A stretch of 64,000 nucleotides of DNA from an uncultured Roseovarius sp. GTDB taxonomy: Bacteria > Pseudomonadota > Alphaproteobacteria > Rhodobacterales > Rhodobacteraceae. This document shows, piece after piece, positions 1 through 8,634 of this stretch (positions are counted from its first letter, which is position 1; each line of letters starts with the position of its first letter). The position numbers and the translations under genes were made by a program. The stretch spans positions 1 to 64,000 of the forward strand of contig CANMOU010000006.1 in assembly GCA_947499555.1 (NCBI GenBank), written 5' to 3'. The notes beneath the pieces were generated by a model. The model was given only the letters and a program-made list of their open reading frames with translations, did not search any database and was not told the origin of the DNA.

Positions 1-335
1 TTGGTGGTTACGATGTGCCAGAAACCCTCCCTTATCAAATCGACCTAAACTGTCCCATTGGTGCTGACGTTAGACACCTCATCGTAACTGGGTACTTGTT
101 GGTATATTTATCTAAAATGAATGTAGCTGCATCTGCGGATGACAGATTACGCAAATGTGAGCATTCTTTGCGGTCGTTTTCGTTCATATCCGATAACTAG
201 AATGCGGTCGGACGTTGTGCAACTTCGGGCTCAAACTAGTCATCTGACAGTTTTGCTTGGGCAAACTAGCGAATTCTTGCGCGCGAAGGTCGGCAAAGCG
301 GGACCTTGCTGCCATTCGTATTCTGGCAACGAAGG
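1..335. other. Intergenic stretch, no supported gene
   Basis: This A+T-richer stretch lies downstream of the leftward dioxygenase gene. Short open frames exist, but none has a ribosome binding site with a recognisable protein. A phrase near 217-235 (GCAACTTCGGGCTC) recurs in nearly the same form near 1083-1096 (GCAACTTTGGGCTC), beyond the other end of the dioxygenase gene. I see no gene here. Confidence 0.5.
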
Positions 336-1137
336 TCAGGTTTCTGAAACCTGCTCGCTCCATGACAAGGGCGGCGGTAGCTGAGACGCAGAAAAATCTA
401 TCCGCAATACCCTGCGGCCGGACGGCACCTGCGCTGGCTTTGATGCATGCAAAGTCAGCATTTTCAGTACCAACACATCGCCGCGCTTGGCCACGCATGT
501 CTCAATTTGATGAGTGTTTGCTATTTCTTCTGCTTTTGCCGCTGGAACAATCCCAACCGAATGGCTTCCCACAGCAATCTCCATCGCTCCATTGAATTTA
601 TCAGTGTCATCCAAGTGCACCCGAACGAATAGCATCTCATCCAAGATCGACTGTGGAGGTTCGCAGTGCCAAGTGCCTGACTTGTTTGTCCAATTGCTGT
701 ATTCAGCGACATCGACCTTCTCAGCCACAGCGATGACCCGGTCTTGATGCCAAGGAACACCCCAGTTGGCGCTTTCGGACTTGTTGAACGCGACAGTTCG
801 CACGGGCATAGCTGCGGGGGCGAGGCGTTGCACGGTTCGCAACAACGAGCTTTCCTTTGACAACGCGGCTCGCAAAGCCGCTGAGACATCAAGTCTTCGT
901 CCTGCTTTCGCAGTGGCTGAGGTCAGATCATCGAAAAGCGCTAGGTCCTCTTTCGAAATGGCGTTCCTGAACCAGACACGACCTCTTTCTTCAAATTCAT
1001 CATCAATTGAATGTTCAGTTACCATGTCTTCCTGTTATTCGACCGCCATTCAAGCGGACATTGGCTGCGTTGCAGAAAACTTGCAACTTTGGGCTCAGAG
1101 CAGACATTCGTAGCGGTTCGCACTGTCTAACGTCAGC
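63..1137. repeat. 14-bp inverted repeat flanking the dioxygenase gene
   Basis: GCTGACGTTAGACA occurs at 63-76 and its exact reverse complement at 1124-1137, so the two arms bracket the PhyH-family gene at 336-1025. Each arm is also next to an ATTGGT motif (ATTGGT 57-62, and ACCAAT at 1142-1147 on the other side). The arms may be the ends of a small non-autonomous element or a dispersed intergenic motif. No transposase is present between them. Confidence 0.4.
336..1025 (-). CDS. Phytanoyl-CoA dioxygenase (PhyH) family protein
   Basis: 229 residues, the usual length for small bacterial PhyH-family Fe(II)/2-oxoglutarate oxygenases. The iron triad is visible as H93-Q-D95 in a WHQDR motif and H193 in LTLH, with arginines about 11-15 residues later (R204, R205, R208) that could bind 2-oxoglutarate. 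The substrate cannot be predicted; family members hydroxylate lipids, amino acids and small metabolites. It is paralogous to the gene at 43317-43976: the NKS..ANWGV.WHQDRVIAV core, the WHC.PP motif and the GDVLVL.MLTLH strand match closely. Unlike that copy it sits alone in A+T-richer sequence near a tRNA gene, which suggests acquisition or relocation. The ATG at 1025 is chosen because the ORF shows no better downstream start. Confidence 0.8.
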   Translation of the reverse strand: MVTEHSIDDEFEERGRVWFRNAISKEDLALFDDLTSATAKAGRRLDVSAALRAALSKESSLLRTVQRLAPAAMPVRTVAFNKSESANWGVPWHQDRVIAVAEKVDVAEYSNWTNKSGTWHCEPPQSILDEMLFVRVHLDDTDKFNGAMEIAVGSHSVGIVPAAKAEEIANTHQIETCVAKRGDVLVLKMLTLHASKPAQVPSGRRVLRIDFSASQLPPPLSWSEQVSET

Positions 1138-1760
1138 GCCTACCAATACGTCAAGGACATCCCATTGGTGGTGTCCAAGTCTCTCTAAACACCTCGCATG
1201 CTTTGATAAAGTAGCGCAATGCTAAAACTCAGCGGTTTCAACCATAAACGTGTATGCCAGTTAGATTGCTCAAGTTGTCCAGGTTTAAGGCGATTGGATT
1301 GAATGGCAAACTTGCGACTGATCTCAATTTGGGAACGATAGGCAGCATATGCGAAGGCTATACAAGCTTCACAGCGGAAATCACTTCCTCAGCGCCGCCA
1401 GCAGATTCTTATGTCACGTTGGGCACAGAAGTCAGGTTGGAAGGTAAGAGAATTGTTTCAGGGACATCTCCAGGCAGCCCCTGTTCTTCTGACGGCACGC
1501 CTATGTGAAGCGAGTTTTTCCAAATTTTTTGGTTTATCTTCGGTGTCATTTGTCCCGAAGGCGGCCCACGGCATCGTCTCTGGCACTTCGCTTGGTGAAT
1601 TTAGATCGCACTAGTTCTCTAGGCCAGCGCAACCAAAAGGGGAGTTCTATAAGAATGCCTCAAAGTAGAACTAAGTACAAAAAGTTGGTCATGATTACAC
1701 ACGAATTACACGTAAACTTGTGTGCACCGGGCGGAAAAGCATCTAAATCGTTGATTTAAT
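1026..1760. other. Long intergenic stretch, no supported gene
   Basis: About 735 bases between the dioxygenase gene and tRNA-Phe. Base composition is A+T-richer than in the rest of the window. Open frames of 60-115 codons exist but lack ribosome binding sites, codon bias and recognisable domains. The right arm of the 14-bp inverted repeat lies at 1124-1137. No copy of the tRNA 3' end is visible here, so no attachment-site duplicate can be named. Confidence 0.5.
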
Positions 1761-1835
1761 TGGTGCCCGGGGGCGGAATCGAACCACCGACACGAGGATT
1801 TTCAATCCACTGCTCTACCCCTGAGCTACCCGGGC
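1761..1835 (-). tRNA. tRNA-Phe (anticodon GAA), CCA encoded
   Basis: The minus strand folds as a 75-nt tRNA. The acceptor stem is GCCCGGG/CCCGGGC with discriminator A and an encoded CCA. The D arm is GCTC..GAGC. The anticodon loop TTGAAAA gives anticodon GAA, and the T arm is GGTGG-TTCGATT-CCGCC. The anticodon stem has a T-T mismatch at position 28-42. The 3' end points toward the A+T-rich stretch on the left, which is the usual orientation for an integration site. Confidence 0.95.
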
Positions 1836-1908
1836 ACGTGTCAAACGGTGTTGATCACGTCGCAGCGTTCTAGGCGACCTGATGCAGGCTGTCCAGAGGC
1901 ATTTTCGG

Positions 1909-2094
1909 TCAATTAATCGGTGTTCTTGTGAAACCCGGTACGCGCAACTCCGCCTCGTCGTTTTCATCTGCATTCTCAGACGCAACAACGTATTTTCCGC
2001 GCATCCAGTTGGCCAAATCGATGTCCGCGCAGCGCTTGGAACAAAACGGACGCATGGCCGGAACAGTCTCATTTCCGCAGATTGGGCAGCTCAA
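1909..2094 (-). CDS. yacG: DNA gyrase inhibitor / zinc-binding protein YacG
   Basis: 61 residues with the YacG treble-clef zinc site: CPIC at residues 3-6 and CSKRC ending near residue 22, followed by DLANWMRGKYVV, typical of the family. E. coli YacG binds GyrB and inhibits DNA gyrase. The ATG overlaps the stop codon of the upstream RNase E/G gene by 4 nt (ATGA), so translation is probably coupled. It is the last gene of the infA-maf-RNase-yacG series and ends about 70 nt before tRNA-Phe, which is on the same strand. Confidence 0.9.
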   Translation of the reverse strand: MSCPICGNETVPAMRPFCSKRCADIDLANWMRGKYVVASENADENDEAELRVPGFTRTPIN

Positions 2095-3116
2095 TTCATC
2101 ACCTCCACAAGGGGCAACCGATCGCGTTTACGTTGTAGCTCATAATGCCCCAATGGTGTCCAACCCACCAGCGTCGTTTCCACGCTGTCTCTGCGAAAGG
2201 CCGCCCTGAGGGCGCTTTCAAAGGCACGCCTGTCCCGTTTGGGCATAGGCGCAAGATCAAGCACCACCTGACCGCCAAGGCCCCGCACCCGCAGCTGCCG
2301 GGGCAGCGCCTGCGCTGTCGCCAGATTGGCTTTCAGACCTGCCGCCGCAGATACATCCGCTCCGGTATTCACATCCACAGCGACAAGAGCGCGGGTGGGC
2401 TCGACATAGGCCGACGCCCCCGATGGCAAGGGAACATGCGATCGCATGTGCTCATCAAGAAGCTCCAAAACACCATGATTTTCAAAGCTTTCTTTGGCGT
2501 CTGCCCAGATCTCTGACCGCGGCCAGTCGCGCCAGGCAAGATCATGTGGGCCGTCACCTTCCAGGAGCTTTTCTGCTCCGGCATCCCCAGCATCTGTCAT
2601 CACCTGAGCGGCAACCGAGACCATCTGTGCAATATCGGCGGCAATCTCTTCGTCATCGGCCTCAGCACAAGAGGAGCGCAGGATCAGCCCCGCCTCCTGC
2701 CCGTCCATCGCGGCCTTGCCCAACACAGTCAGTGCATCGCGGCGGTCCTCATCGCGAATGGCACGCGAAACATTCACGCCCGGCGCCTGCGGTGTGACAA
2801 TCGCATAGCGGCTCTTGAAAAGAAGCCGCGACGTGACGGGCATCGCCTTGCCCGGCTCGGAATAACCGGTCACCTGAACCAGAATTAGCTTGCCCGCTCC
2901 GAGGCCTTTTACATTCCGCAGAAACCCCATGCCATCCGGGGTTTTGACGAACATCCCCCCCTGCCCTTTCACAGGGCGGTCCGCAATGGCGCGATAGATC
3001 GTGCCGGGGCGTGGCTGATCACCTTCGGTCAGAAAATCGACGAGTTGGCCATCTTCAATGAGCGCCGCCGCTTCGCCCGAACCCAGATGGCCCAATGCAA
3101 TCACACGACCCTTCAT
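2091..3116 (-). CDS. Short ribonuclease E/G family protein
   Basis: 341 residues from the ATG at 3116, whose start overlaps the maf stop by 4 nt; the longer open frame upstream is the shadow of maf. The protein carries the catalytic Mg-binding strands of RNase E/G: DVNTGAD (counterpart of D303 in E. coli RNase E) and VVLDLAPM (counterpart of D346). It is much shorter than RNase E (about 1000 aa) or RNase G (about 490 aa). The S1-like N-terminal part is reduced. The C-terminal zinc-link CPxC motif and the degradosome scaffold are absent, and the chain stops soon after the DNase-like core. It may be a compact endoribonuclease or a specialised paralogue acting beside a full RNase E encoded elsewhere. 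Confidence 0.85.
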   Translation of the reverse strand: MKGRVIALGHLGSGEAAALIEDGQLVDFLTEGDQPRPGTIYRAIADRPVKGQGGMFVKTPDGMGFLRNVKGLGAGKLILVQVTGYSEPGKAMPVTSRLLFKSRYAIVTPQAPGVNVSRAIRDEDRRDALTVLGKAAMDGQEAGLILRSSCAEADDEEIAADIAQMVSVAAQVMTDAGDAGAEKLLEGDGPHDLAWRDWPRSEIWADAKESFENHGVLELLDEHMRSHVPLPSGASAYVEPTRALVAVDVNTGADVSAAAGLKANLATAQALPRQLRVRGLGGQVVLDLAPMPKRDRRAFESALRAAFRRDSVETTLVGWTPLGHYELQRKRDRLPLVEVMN

Positions 3117-3691
3117 GCGCGAGCCTCGAAGACCGGATATCCCGCCGCCTGCAACAGGCCCGCAGTTTCTGCCAATGGCAGGCCCACAACAGCCGTAAAC
3201 GACCCTTGGATCCAGGGTATCAAAGCGCCAGCGGGGCCTTGAATACCGTAGGCGCCGGCCTTGCCGCACCAATCCTCGGTCGCAAGATAGGCCTCCAGCT
3301 CAGTATCGGACAATCGCTTCATTTTCACATCGGTCACGACGTCCTTTTCCCAAAACTGGTCCCCCCTGCGAATGGCCACAGCCGTGATGACCTTGTGACG
3401 CCGCCCCGACATAAGCCGCAAAAACACCTCCGCCTCGGCCCTGTCTTCCGGCTTGCCCAGAATACGTCGGCCCAGGGCCACGGTGGTGTCGGCCGACAGC
3501 ACAACGTCATCTGCATCTGCCTCAACGACCAGCGCCTTTTGCCGGGCCATGCGTATGCAGTAGGGTTTGGGCAACTCACCTCTCAGAGGCGTTTCATCAA
3601 TGTCGGGCGGGCGAATTTCATCGGCCACCACACCAATCTGCGCCAGCAGCTCGCGACGGCGCGGACTGCCTGATCCGAGGATCAAACGCAT
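3113..3691 (-). CDS. maf: Maf-family nucleoside triphosphate pyrophosphatase
   Basis: 192 residues, full length for Maf. The N-terminal SGSPRR nucleotide-binding motif, the SADTTV metal/catalytic motif near residue 70 and the AYGIQG loop near residue 147 are all present. Maf proteins hydrolyse modified or canonical NTPs (dTTP, UTP and methylated pyrimidines) to monophosphates, a housecleaning role linked to septum control. It lies 14 nt downstream of infA and overlaps the RNase E/G start, so it is inside a co-transcribed and probably translationally coupled unit. Confidence 0.92.
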   Translation of the reverse strand: MRLILGSGSPRRRELLAQIGVVADEIRPPDIDETPLRGELPKPYCIRMARQKALVVEADADDVVLSADTTVALGRRILGKPEDRAEAEVFLRLMSGRRHKVITAVAIRRGDQFWEKDVVTDVKMKRLSDTELEAYLATEDWCGKAGAYGIQGPAGALIPWIQGSFTAVVGLPLAETAGLLQAAGYPVFEARA

Positions 3692-3705
3692 TTCTTTTCA
3701 GACAC

Positions 3706-3924
3706 TTACTTAAAGCGATAGTTGATCCGACCCTTGGTCAGATCATAGGGGGTCATCTCGACCTGCACCTTGTCGCCTGCCAGAACGCGAATGCGGTTCT
3801 TGCGCATTTTTCCTGCCGTATGGGCGATAATCTCATGGCCGTTCTCAAGCTCGACCCGGAATGTCGCGTTAGGCAGGAGTTCCTTGACGACACCTGGGAA
3901 TTCGAGCGTGTCTTCCTTGGCCAT
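3706..3924 (-). CDS. infA: Translation initiation factor IF-1
   Basis: 72 residues, the exact family length, and an OB-fold sequence typical of alphaproteobacterial IF-1 ([13 protein letters not shown] at the start, GRINYRFK at the end). IF-1 binds the 30S A site and assists IF-2 and IF-3 during initiation. A good ribosome binding site (GGAG) lies about 5 nt before the ATG. It heads the infA-maf-RNase E/G-yacG group, and the roughly 75-nt gap to the next upstream gene is the likely promoter region. Confidence 0.97.
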   Translation of the reverse strand: MAKEDTLEFPGVVKELLPNATFRVELENGHEIIAHTAGKMRKNRIRVLAGDKVQVEMTPYDLTKGRINYRFK

Positions 3925-4002
3925 GGTATCTCCTGTGTTTGCCGTCCCCTGAACGGGACGCGCTCTAAATGGTCTTATTTTCAGGGATTTTCAAGCTGAA
4001 TG

Positions 4003-4893
4003 TTAGCGTAATGGCGTGGCTGTCACATGCATGTGACGCCCGTTTTGCTCGGTCCAATGGGTACGGCCCAGAACCCGACCATCCGCTCGAACATGCGCAA
4101 CTTTCTCCAGATCAACCTCGGCATAGGTCCATCCGGGCGCATTGAGCGTGCCCTCGGCCAGAACACCAGTGTCGGGGAAGCCTGCGTCGGGCGGGCCAAA
4201 AATGCCGCCCATCCCGGTCGTCAAATCCGCCACTTCGTTCCACGGGGCTTCTCCCACCAGCGAGGCCATGACCGACACACATTGTGTCTCCAAAGCACGA
4301 GCCATCGCCCCGATGCGGACCCGCCAGTAGCCAGACAGTGCTTCAGTGCAAGACGGTGCGAGGATGAAATCCGCATCGTAAAGCGCCCGCCCCAAAAGCG
4401 GAAATTCGCTGTCATAACAGATGAGTATGCCAATCTTGCCAAGCTCGGTATCGAAAAGCTGCAATGGGCCGCCCGGCGCGGCCCGCATCGGGTCTCGCTC
4501 CCAGCGGGTCATGATTTGCTTGTCCTGAATGCCAATCTGCCCGGTGGGCGTGATAAGCCGGGCCCGGTTGACCGGGCGATCCCCGATCTTTGGATCGTAA
4601 ACCGGCGCAGAACCTGCACAGATATGGACGTCGAACTTTGCAGCCAACTCCACATGTATCGCGTCGGCTTCAAGAACACGCTTCGAGACCGCATGAAGCG
4701 ACGCCTCCAGATCAGACGCCGCCTCGGGCCCGGCCAGCATCGCCAGTTCCATGCCCGCATATTCGGGAAATACCAAAAGGTTCGCGCCGTTGCGGGCCGC
4801 CTCAGACACCCAGTTTCCAATTTTTTCCGCATAGGCCTCCCACGTGGTCACGGCATCAAGCGGATATGCGGCAGTGGCGATTTTGACTGGCAT
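4003..4893 (-). CDS. Nitrilase-superfamily carbon-nitrogen hydrolase
   Basis: 296 residues with the Glu-Lys-Cys triad of the CN-hydrolase fold: E44 in VFPEYAGM, K125 in QDKQIMTRWE and C159 in ILICYDSEFP. Members hydrolyse amides, carbamoyl compounds or nitriles; the ICYDSEFP form and length fit an omega-amidase or aliphatic amidase branch rather than true nitrilases. The substrate is not predictable. The start codon overlaps the upstream glycosyltransferase stop by 1 nt (TGATG), implying translational coupling and perhaps action on a product of that enzyme. Confidence 0.85.
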   Translation of the reverse strand: MPVKIATAAYPLDAVTTWEAYAEKIGNWVSEAARNGANLLVFPEYAGMELAMLAGPEAASDLEASLHAVSKRVLEADAIHVELAAKFDVHICAGSAPVYDPKIGDRPVNRARLITPTGQIGIQDKQIMTRWERDPMRAAPGGPLQLFDTELGKIGILICYDSEFPLLGRALYDADFILAPSCTEALSGYWRVRIGAMARALETQCVSVMASLVGEAPWNEVADLTTGMGGIFGPPDAGFPDTGVLAEGTLNAPGWTYAEVDLEKVAHVRADGRVLGRTHWTEQNGRHMHVTATPLR

Positions 4894-6035
4894 CAGGTTT
4901 CTCTCAGCAGGATATCAAGGCTCTGAAAACATTCGCGTGTTTTGTGGGTATCCAGTAATCCCGCATGGGCCAAGGCTGCGGATTTCAGATCCGAAACTGA
5001 TGAGATATCAAAGCCATGGTCGCAAGGCGCATCAGGATCGGTCGGCATAACAAGCGTCGGCTCGACGCGTGCGCCGGCCTTTCGGAGTTCTGACTGCAAA
5101 CCATCTGCGAGCAGCTTGATAGCTGGCGCAGAGGAGGTCAGGATCTGCACATGTCTCTCGGGGCCAAAGGGCGCAAAACCTTCGAGTCTGTCGAGGGCGA
5201 GCACCCGAAGTGTCGGCCATTTCTCAAGACATCCACCCAAGGCATCCATGCAGGTGGCAGCATCTTCCACAAAAATCGTCACCACGCCCCCGGCCTTCGC
5301 GCGCCCGGCGCAAAGACCAAATGCACTTTGCAAGACTTCTTCGGCGCTCCGCGCAAGGACGACCAGTTCTTCGGTGATCCTCATTGACTGGCACTGCAGC
5401 AGAAAGCCCATGATCGTCTCGGCCATTTTGTTGTAATGACCGACATTGCGCATGTCATGCTCGATCCGCCCGATATCAACCTCAACAACCCTAGCACCAG
5501 CAGCGTAGATACGGACCATGATGTCCAGATCAGCTGCGTAGTCACCCACGATCTCCTGATGCGCAATCAAAGAGCGGTTCACGAGGTAGATGCCGGTGTT
5601 CGGTGACCGCAGAGTGCTTAAACCTTGAAAAAGCCATCTTAATCCGGGCTTTACCAGCAACCGCGTCATCGGCATATTATCTTTCGGATCGGTCCAGTCG
5701 CCCTTGACAAGGCCGACACCCTCTACCCTTGCCGCGGCCATTTCGGAAAATAGTTTAACGTTAAACTTTTCCAGGTCCGCATCAACTTTCATGACCCAGT
5801 CATGGGTCGCCGCTGCCAGTCCGGCGCGCACCGCGTGCCCCATGCCCGGCTGCGCTTCAAAAACACTCCGCGCACCGGCGGCTTCGGCCAGAGCCGCCGT
5901 TTCATCGTCGGAATTGTTGTCGACAACGACGACTTCGCTGACCCAGTCCATGGCCAGCAGGTTGCGAACAACCGAACCAATTGTCTCCGCCTCATTGCGG
6001 GCGGGCACGACAACGGAAAGAGGCAAGCGTGTCAC
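4893..6035 (-). CDS. Family 2 glycosyltransferase with extra C-terminal domain
   Basis: 380 residues starting at a GTG. The N-terminal GT-A fold shows VVVPARNEAETIG, VVVDNNSDDET and a D85-A-D87 metal motif in VMKVDADLEKF, so it is a nucleotide-sugar-dependent transferase. The pattern is closest to soluble GT2 enzymes of the glucosyl-3-phosphoglycerate synthase type, since no membrane segment is visible. Residues from about 230 to the end form a second region that I do not recognise (GGVVTIFVEDAATCMDALGG, then HVQILTSSAPAIKLLADG), possibly another alpha/beta domain. It is coupled to the amidase downstream. Acceptor and product are unknown. Confidence 0.75.
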   Translation of the reverse strand: MTRLPLSVVVPARNEAETIGSVVRNLLAMDWVSEVVVVDNNSDDETAALAEAAGARSVFEAQPGMGHAVRAGLAAATHDWVMKVDADLEKFNVKLFSEMAAARVEGVGLVKGDWTDPKDNMPMTRLLVKPGLRWLFQGLSTLRSPNTGIYLVNRSLIAHQEIVGDYAADLDIMVRIYAAGARVVEVDIGRIEHDMRNVGHYNKMAETIMGFLLQCQSMRITEELVVLARSAEEVLQSAFGLCAGRAKAGGVVTIFVEDAATCMDALGGCLEKWPTLRVLALDRLEGFAPFGPERHVQILTSSAPAIKLLADGLQSELRKAGARVEPTLVMPTDPDAPCDHGFDISSVSDLKSAALAHAGLLDTHKTRECFQSLDILLRET

Positions 6036-6103
6036 GGGATCAATGTCCTAAGAATTGTTACCCGATCCTTAGACCTGACCAGCCTGCGTCACAAGAGAGA
6101 TGC

Positions 6104-7021
6104 TCAAGCTGGCTCCACAGGGCGCTGCAAACGAAGCGGAATTTCCCGAGCCAGCCGAATAAGATGTGCCATAAACGGTTTGTCGGCGTCGTCCTCCCGG
6201 ACAGCCGCATAAAGACGCTTCGTGACCCCGCCAGGCGTCAAGGGCCGTGTGATATATTCGGTGCTGGTCCGCTGCTCGCGCAGGACCCAGTCGGGCAACA
6301 CCGCCACACCCCGATTTGACGCCACCAGAAGGAGGATGACGGCCGTCAGTTCAATCTGGCGAACGGCGCGCGGCTCAACCTTGGCAGGCGTCAACAGCTC
6401 CGTGAAGACATCCAGCCGAGACCGGTCCACCGGATAAGTGATCAGCGTTTCATCCCGGAAGTCCTCGGCCACCACGTGGTCATGCGCCGCCAGGGTGTGC
6501 TGACTGGACGCAACGAAAAGCGGCTCATAGTCAAAAAGAGGTTGAAAAACAATGCCTTCAAGCGTTTCAGGGTCAGAAGATACAACCAGATCCACTTCCT
6601 CTTTCTGCAAGGCGGGCAACGCATCAAAAGCCAAGCCGGGGCGGATATCAATATCGACATCGGCCCAGGTCTGCCGAAATCGTTCCAGCACAGGAAAAAG
6701 CCATTCAAAACAGGCGTGGCATTCAATCGCAATATGCAGCCGCCCTGCACTGCCCTGTCGCAAACCGGAAAACTCCGCCTCAAGCGCCTCGACCTCTGGC
6801 AGTACCTTCTCCGCCACCCGCAGCAGACGCATCCCCGCTGCGGACAGCTTGAGCGGCTTGGACCGTCGCACGAAGAGCTCGACACCCGCCTGATCCTCAA
6901 GCCCCTTGATCTGATGTGACAGCGCCGACTGAGTGATGTGCAAAAGATCAGCGGCCCTTGCAAGCCCGCCGGCCTGATGAATGGCCCGGATCGTGCGGAG
7001 GTGGCGAAAGTCGATATGCAT
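6104..7021 (-). CDS. metR: LysR-type regulator, MetR-like
   Basis: 305 residues. The N-terminal winged helix-turn-helix covers residues 1-60 (ARAADLLHITQSALSHQIKGLE), followed by a periplasmic-binding-like effector domain. The sequence pattern and the divergent position relative to metF fit MetR, the homocysteine-responsive activator of methionine genes. The 101-bp region between the two start codons contains TTCA-N5-TGAA, a LysR-type dyad, and is the expected control region for both genes. Identity as MetR rather than another LysR protein relies partly on context. Confidence 0.82.
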   Translation of the reverse strand: MHIDFRHLRTIRAIHQAGGLARAADLLHITQSALSHQIKGLEDQAGVELFVRRSKPLKLSAAGMRLLRVAEKVLPEVEALEAEFSGLRQGSAGRLHIAIECHACFEWLFPVLERFRQTWADVDIDIRPGLAFDALPALQKEEVDLVVSSDPETLEGIVFQPLFDYEPLFVASSQHTLAAHDHVVAEDFRDETLITYPVDRSRLDVFTELLTPAKVEPRAVRQIELTAVILLLVASNRGVAVLPDWVLREQRTSTEYITRPLTPGGVTKRLYAAVREDDADKPFMAHLIRLAREIPLRLQRPVEPA

Positions 7022-7040
7022 GGTTTATGAGCCGGCCTCA

Positions 7041-7053
7041 TTCAAACAATGAA
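7041..7053. promoter_or_regulatory. Candidate MetR operator between metR and metF
   Basis: TTCAAACAATGAA is a TTCA-N5-TGAA dyad in an A+T-rich patch of the divergent metR-metF promoter region. A further TGAA at 7057-7060 follows in direct repeat. E. coli MetR sites are written TGAA-N5-TTCA, the opposite arm order, so the match is to the half-site and not to the full consensus. Confidence 0.4.
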
Positions 7054-7122
7054 TTTTATGAAGTTGTCTCACATCCGGCGCTTTGCGACAAGCGGCATAC
7101 AGTGTCTTATCGGAGATAGCCC

Positions 7123-7989
7123 ATGTCTGCCCCCTCGGTCTCGTTCGAATTCTTCCCGCCCAAATCGCTCGAAGCCTCGTTTCGGCTATGGGACACCGTC
7201 CAGTCGCTTGCGCCGCTTGATCCGCGTTTCGTTTCCGTCACTTACGGCGCTGGCGGCACGACCCGAGAGCTGACCCGCGATGCGGTGGCCACGTTGCACA
7301 ACTCCAGCGGCCTGAACGTCGCGGCGCATCTCACCTGCGTCGAGGCGACAAAGGAAGAGACGCTTGCCATCGCCCAGGACTTTGCCAAAGCCGGAGTGCG
7401 TGAGATCGTGGCGCTGCGAGGTGATCCGCCGAAGGGGGCTGCAAACTTTGAGCCTCACCCAGGTGGCTTTACCGACAGTTGCGAGCTTATTTCCGCGCTG
7501 GCAGACACAGGTGATTTCACAATTCGCGTTGGCGCCTACCCTGAAAAACATCCTGATGCTGCAGACCAACAAGCCAATATTGACTGGCTCAAGCGCAAAC
7601 TGGATGCAGGTGCATCTGAAGCCATCACCCAGTTTTTCTTTGAAGCGGATACCTTTTTCCGCTTCCGCGATGATTGCACAAAGGCGGGGATCGAGGCACC
7701 AATCATCCCCGGCATACTGCCTATCGAGAATTGGTCCGGTACGCGCCGCTTTGCCCAAGCCTGTGGCGCAACCATCCCCGACTGGCTGAGCGATGCGTTT
7801 GACAAGGCACAACGCGACGACCGCGAAGAGCTTCTGGCGATCGCCGTCGCAACCGAGCTTTGCAGCACGCTAATTGACGGCGGGGTTGAGCACCTGCACT
7901 TCTACACGCTCAACCGCCCCGATCTCACGCGCGACATCTGCCATGCTCTGGGCGTGACCCCAAAAGCCGAATTGCGCCACGTCGCCTGA
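7123..7989 (+). CDS. metF: 5,10-methylenetetrahydrofolate reductase
   Basis: 288 residues, the usual bacterial length. The TIM-barrel FAD enzyme reduces methylene-THF to methyl-THF for methionine synthesis. Visible signatures are SFEFFPPKS at residues 7-15, VSVTYGAGGT, HLTCVEATKEE, VALRGDPPKG (folate/FAD region) and the QFFFEADTFFRF segment near residue 170. The ATG at 7123 follows a GGAG about 10 nt upstream. It is divergent from the metR-like gene and is followed by a rho-independent terminator at 8030-8065, so it is probably monocistronic. Confidence 0.95.
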   Translation: MSAPSVSFEFFPPKSLEASFRLWDTVQSLAPLDPRFVSVTYGAGGTTRELTRDAVATLHNSSGLNVAAHLTCVEATKEETLAIAQDFAKAGVREIVALRGDPPKGAANFEPHPGGFTDSCELISALADTGDFTIRVGAYPEKHPDAADQQANIDWLKRKLDAGASEAITQFFFEADTFFRFRDDCTKAGIEAPIIPGILPIENWSGTRRFAQACGATIPDWLSDAFDKAQRDDREELLAIAVATELCSTLIDGGVEHLHFYTLNRPDLTRDICHALGVTPKAELRHVA

Positions 7990-8029
7990 TCCAAAGTTCC
8001 CTGTGAGGGCCCCCAAGCCCGCACATTTC

Positions 8030-8065
8030 GCCCCCGCTCGCTCCCCATGAGTGGGGGCATTTTTT
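8030..8065 (+). terminator. Rho-independent terminator after metF
   Basis: Stem GCCCCCGCTC (8030-8039) pairs with GAGTGGGGGC (8049-8058) with one G-T wobble. A 9-nt loop separates the arms and a T6 run follows. It stops metF transcription and lies just before the convergent gene at 8076. Confidence 0.85.
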
Positions 8066-8075
8066 GACCTTCCGT

Positions 8076-8513
8076 TCAGAGGTCTTCGACGATCAGCCTT
8101 GTCTCAAGGTCTGTTTGCGTCCGCCAATGCCATATCAGGCAATGAATAGAAATCATGCCCGTCGCCCAGATCATGGCACTCATCGGCGCGCCCACAACGC
8201 CACCAAACAAGAGGACCGGTCCCCAATGGACAAGGGACCAGAAGCCGGAAAAGATAGGCGCCGTGAAAGACCCAATCAGCGTCGCAAAAAGTGCCGCACA
8301 GATGAATTTAAGCGTGCCAACAGGTCCCGAATGGCCGAACCAAGGGCTGGTCAGCAACCCGCCAAGCACCGCGCCCAGAAACGCCGGTCCAACGAAAATC
8401 AAAAGGTCCGGGCATGCGTTGCCGATGGCAATGGTAAACATGACCAACGCCCCACAACCCCCCATCAGGATTGCATGCGTAAGGACCTGCCAAGAGCTGA
8501 GTTTCCGAAACAT
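8076..8513 (-). CDS. Small four-helix integral membrane protein, unknown
   Basis: 145 residues from the ATG at 8513, chosen because AGGAGG lies about 6 nt upstream in the message; the longer open frame has no such site. Four hydrophobic segments are visible, near residues 13-33, 39-58, 67-85 and 95-120, with a polar C terminus ending ETRLIVEDL. I do not recognise the family. It is separated by about 120 nt from the DUF2235 gene upstream on the same strand and may be transcribed with it. Confidence 0.65.
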   Translation of the reverse strand: MFRKLSSWQVLTHAILMGGCGALVMFTIAIGNACPDLLIFVGPAFLGAVLGGLLTSPWFGHSGPVGTLKFICAALFATLIGSFTAPIFSGFWSLVHWGPVLLFGGVVGAPMSAMIWATGMISIHCLIWHWRTQTDLETRLIVEDL

Positions 8514-8634
8514 CAAAGACCTCCTGCTGAAAAGCGAACTGAAGCTGTAATGCGCCCCAGTTTTCGCAGAAGCCTCTGATGAGCTGTGCAGATATTTAGG
8601 ATCTTGGTGTGACAGGAAGAGTTGAGAGAACGGG

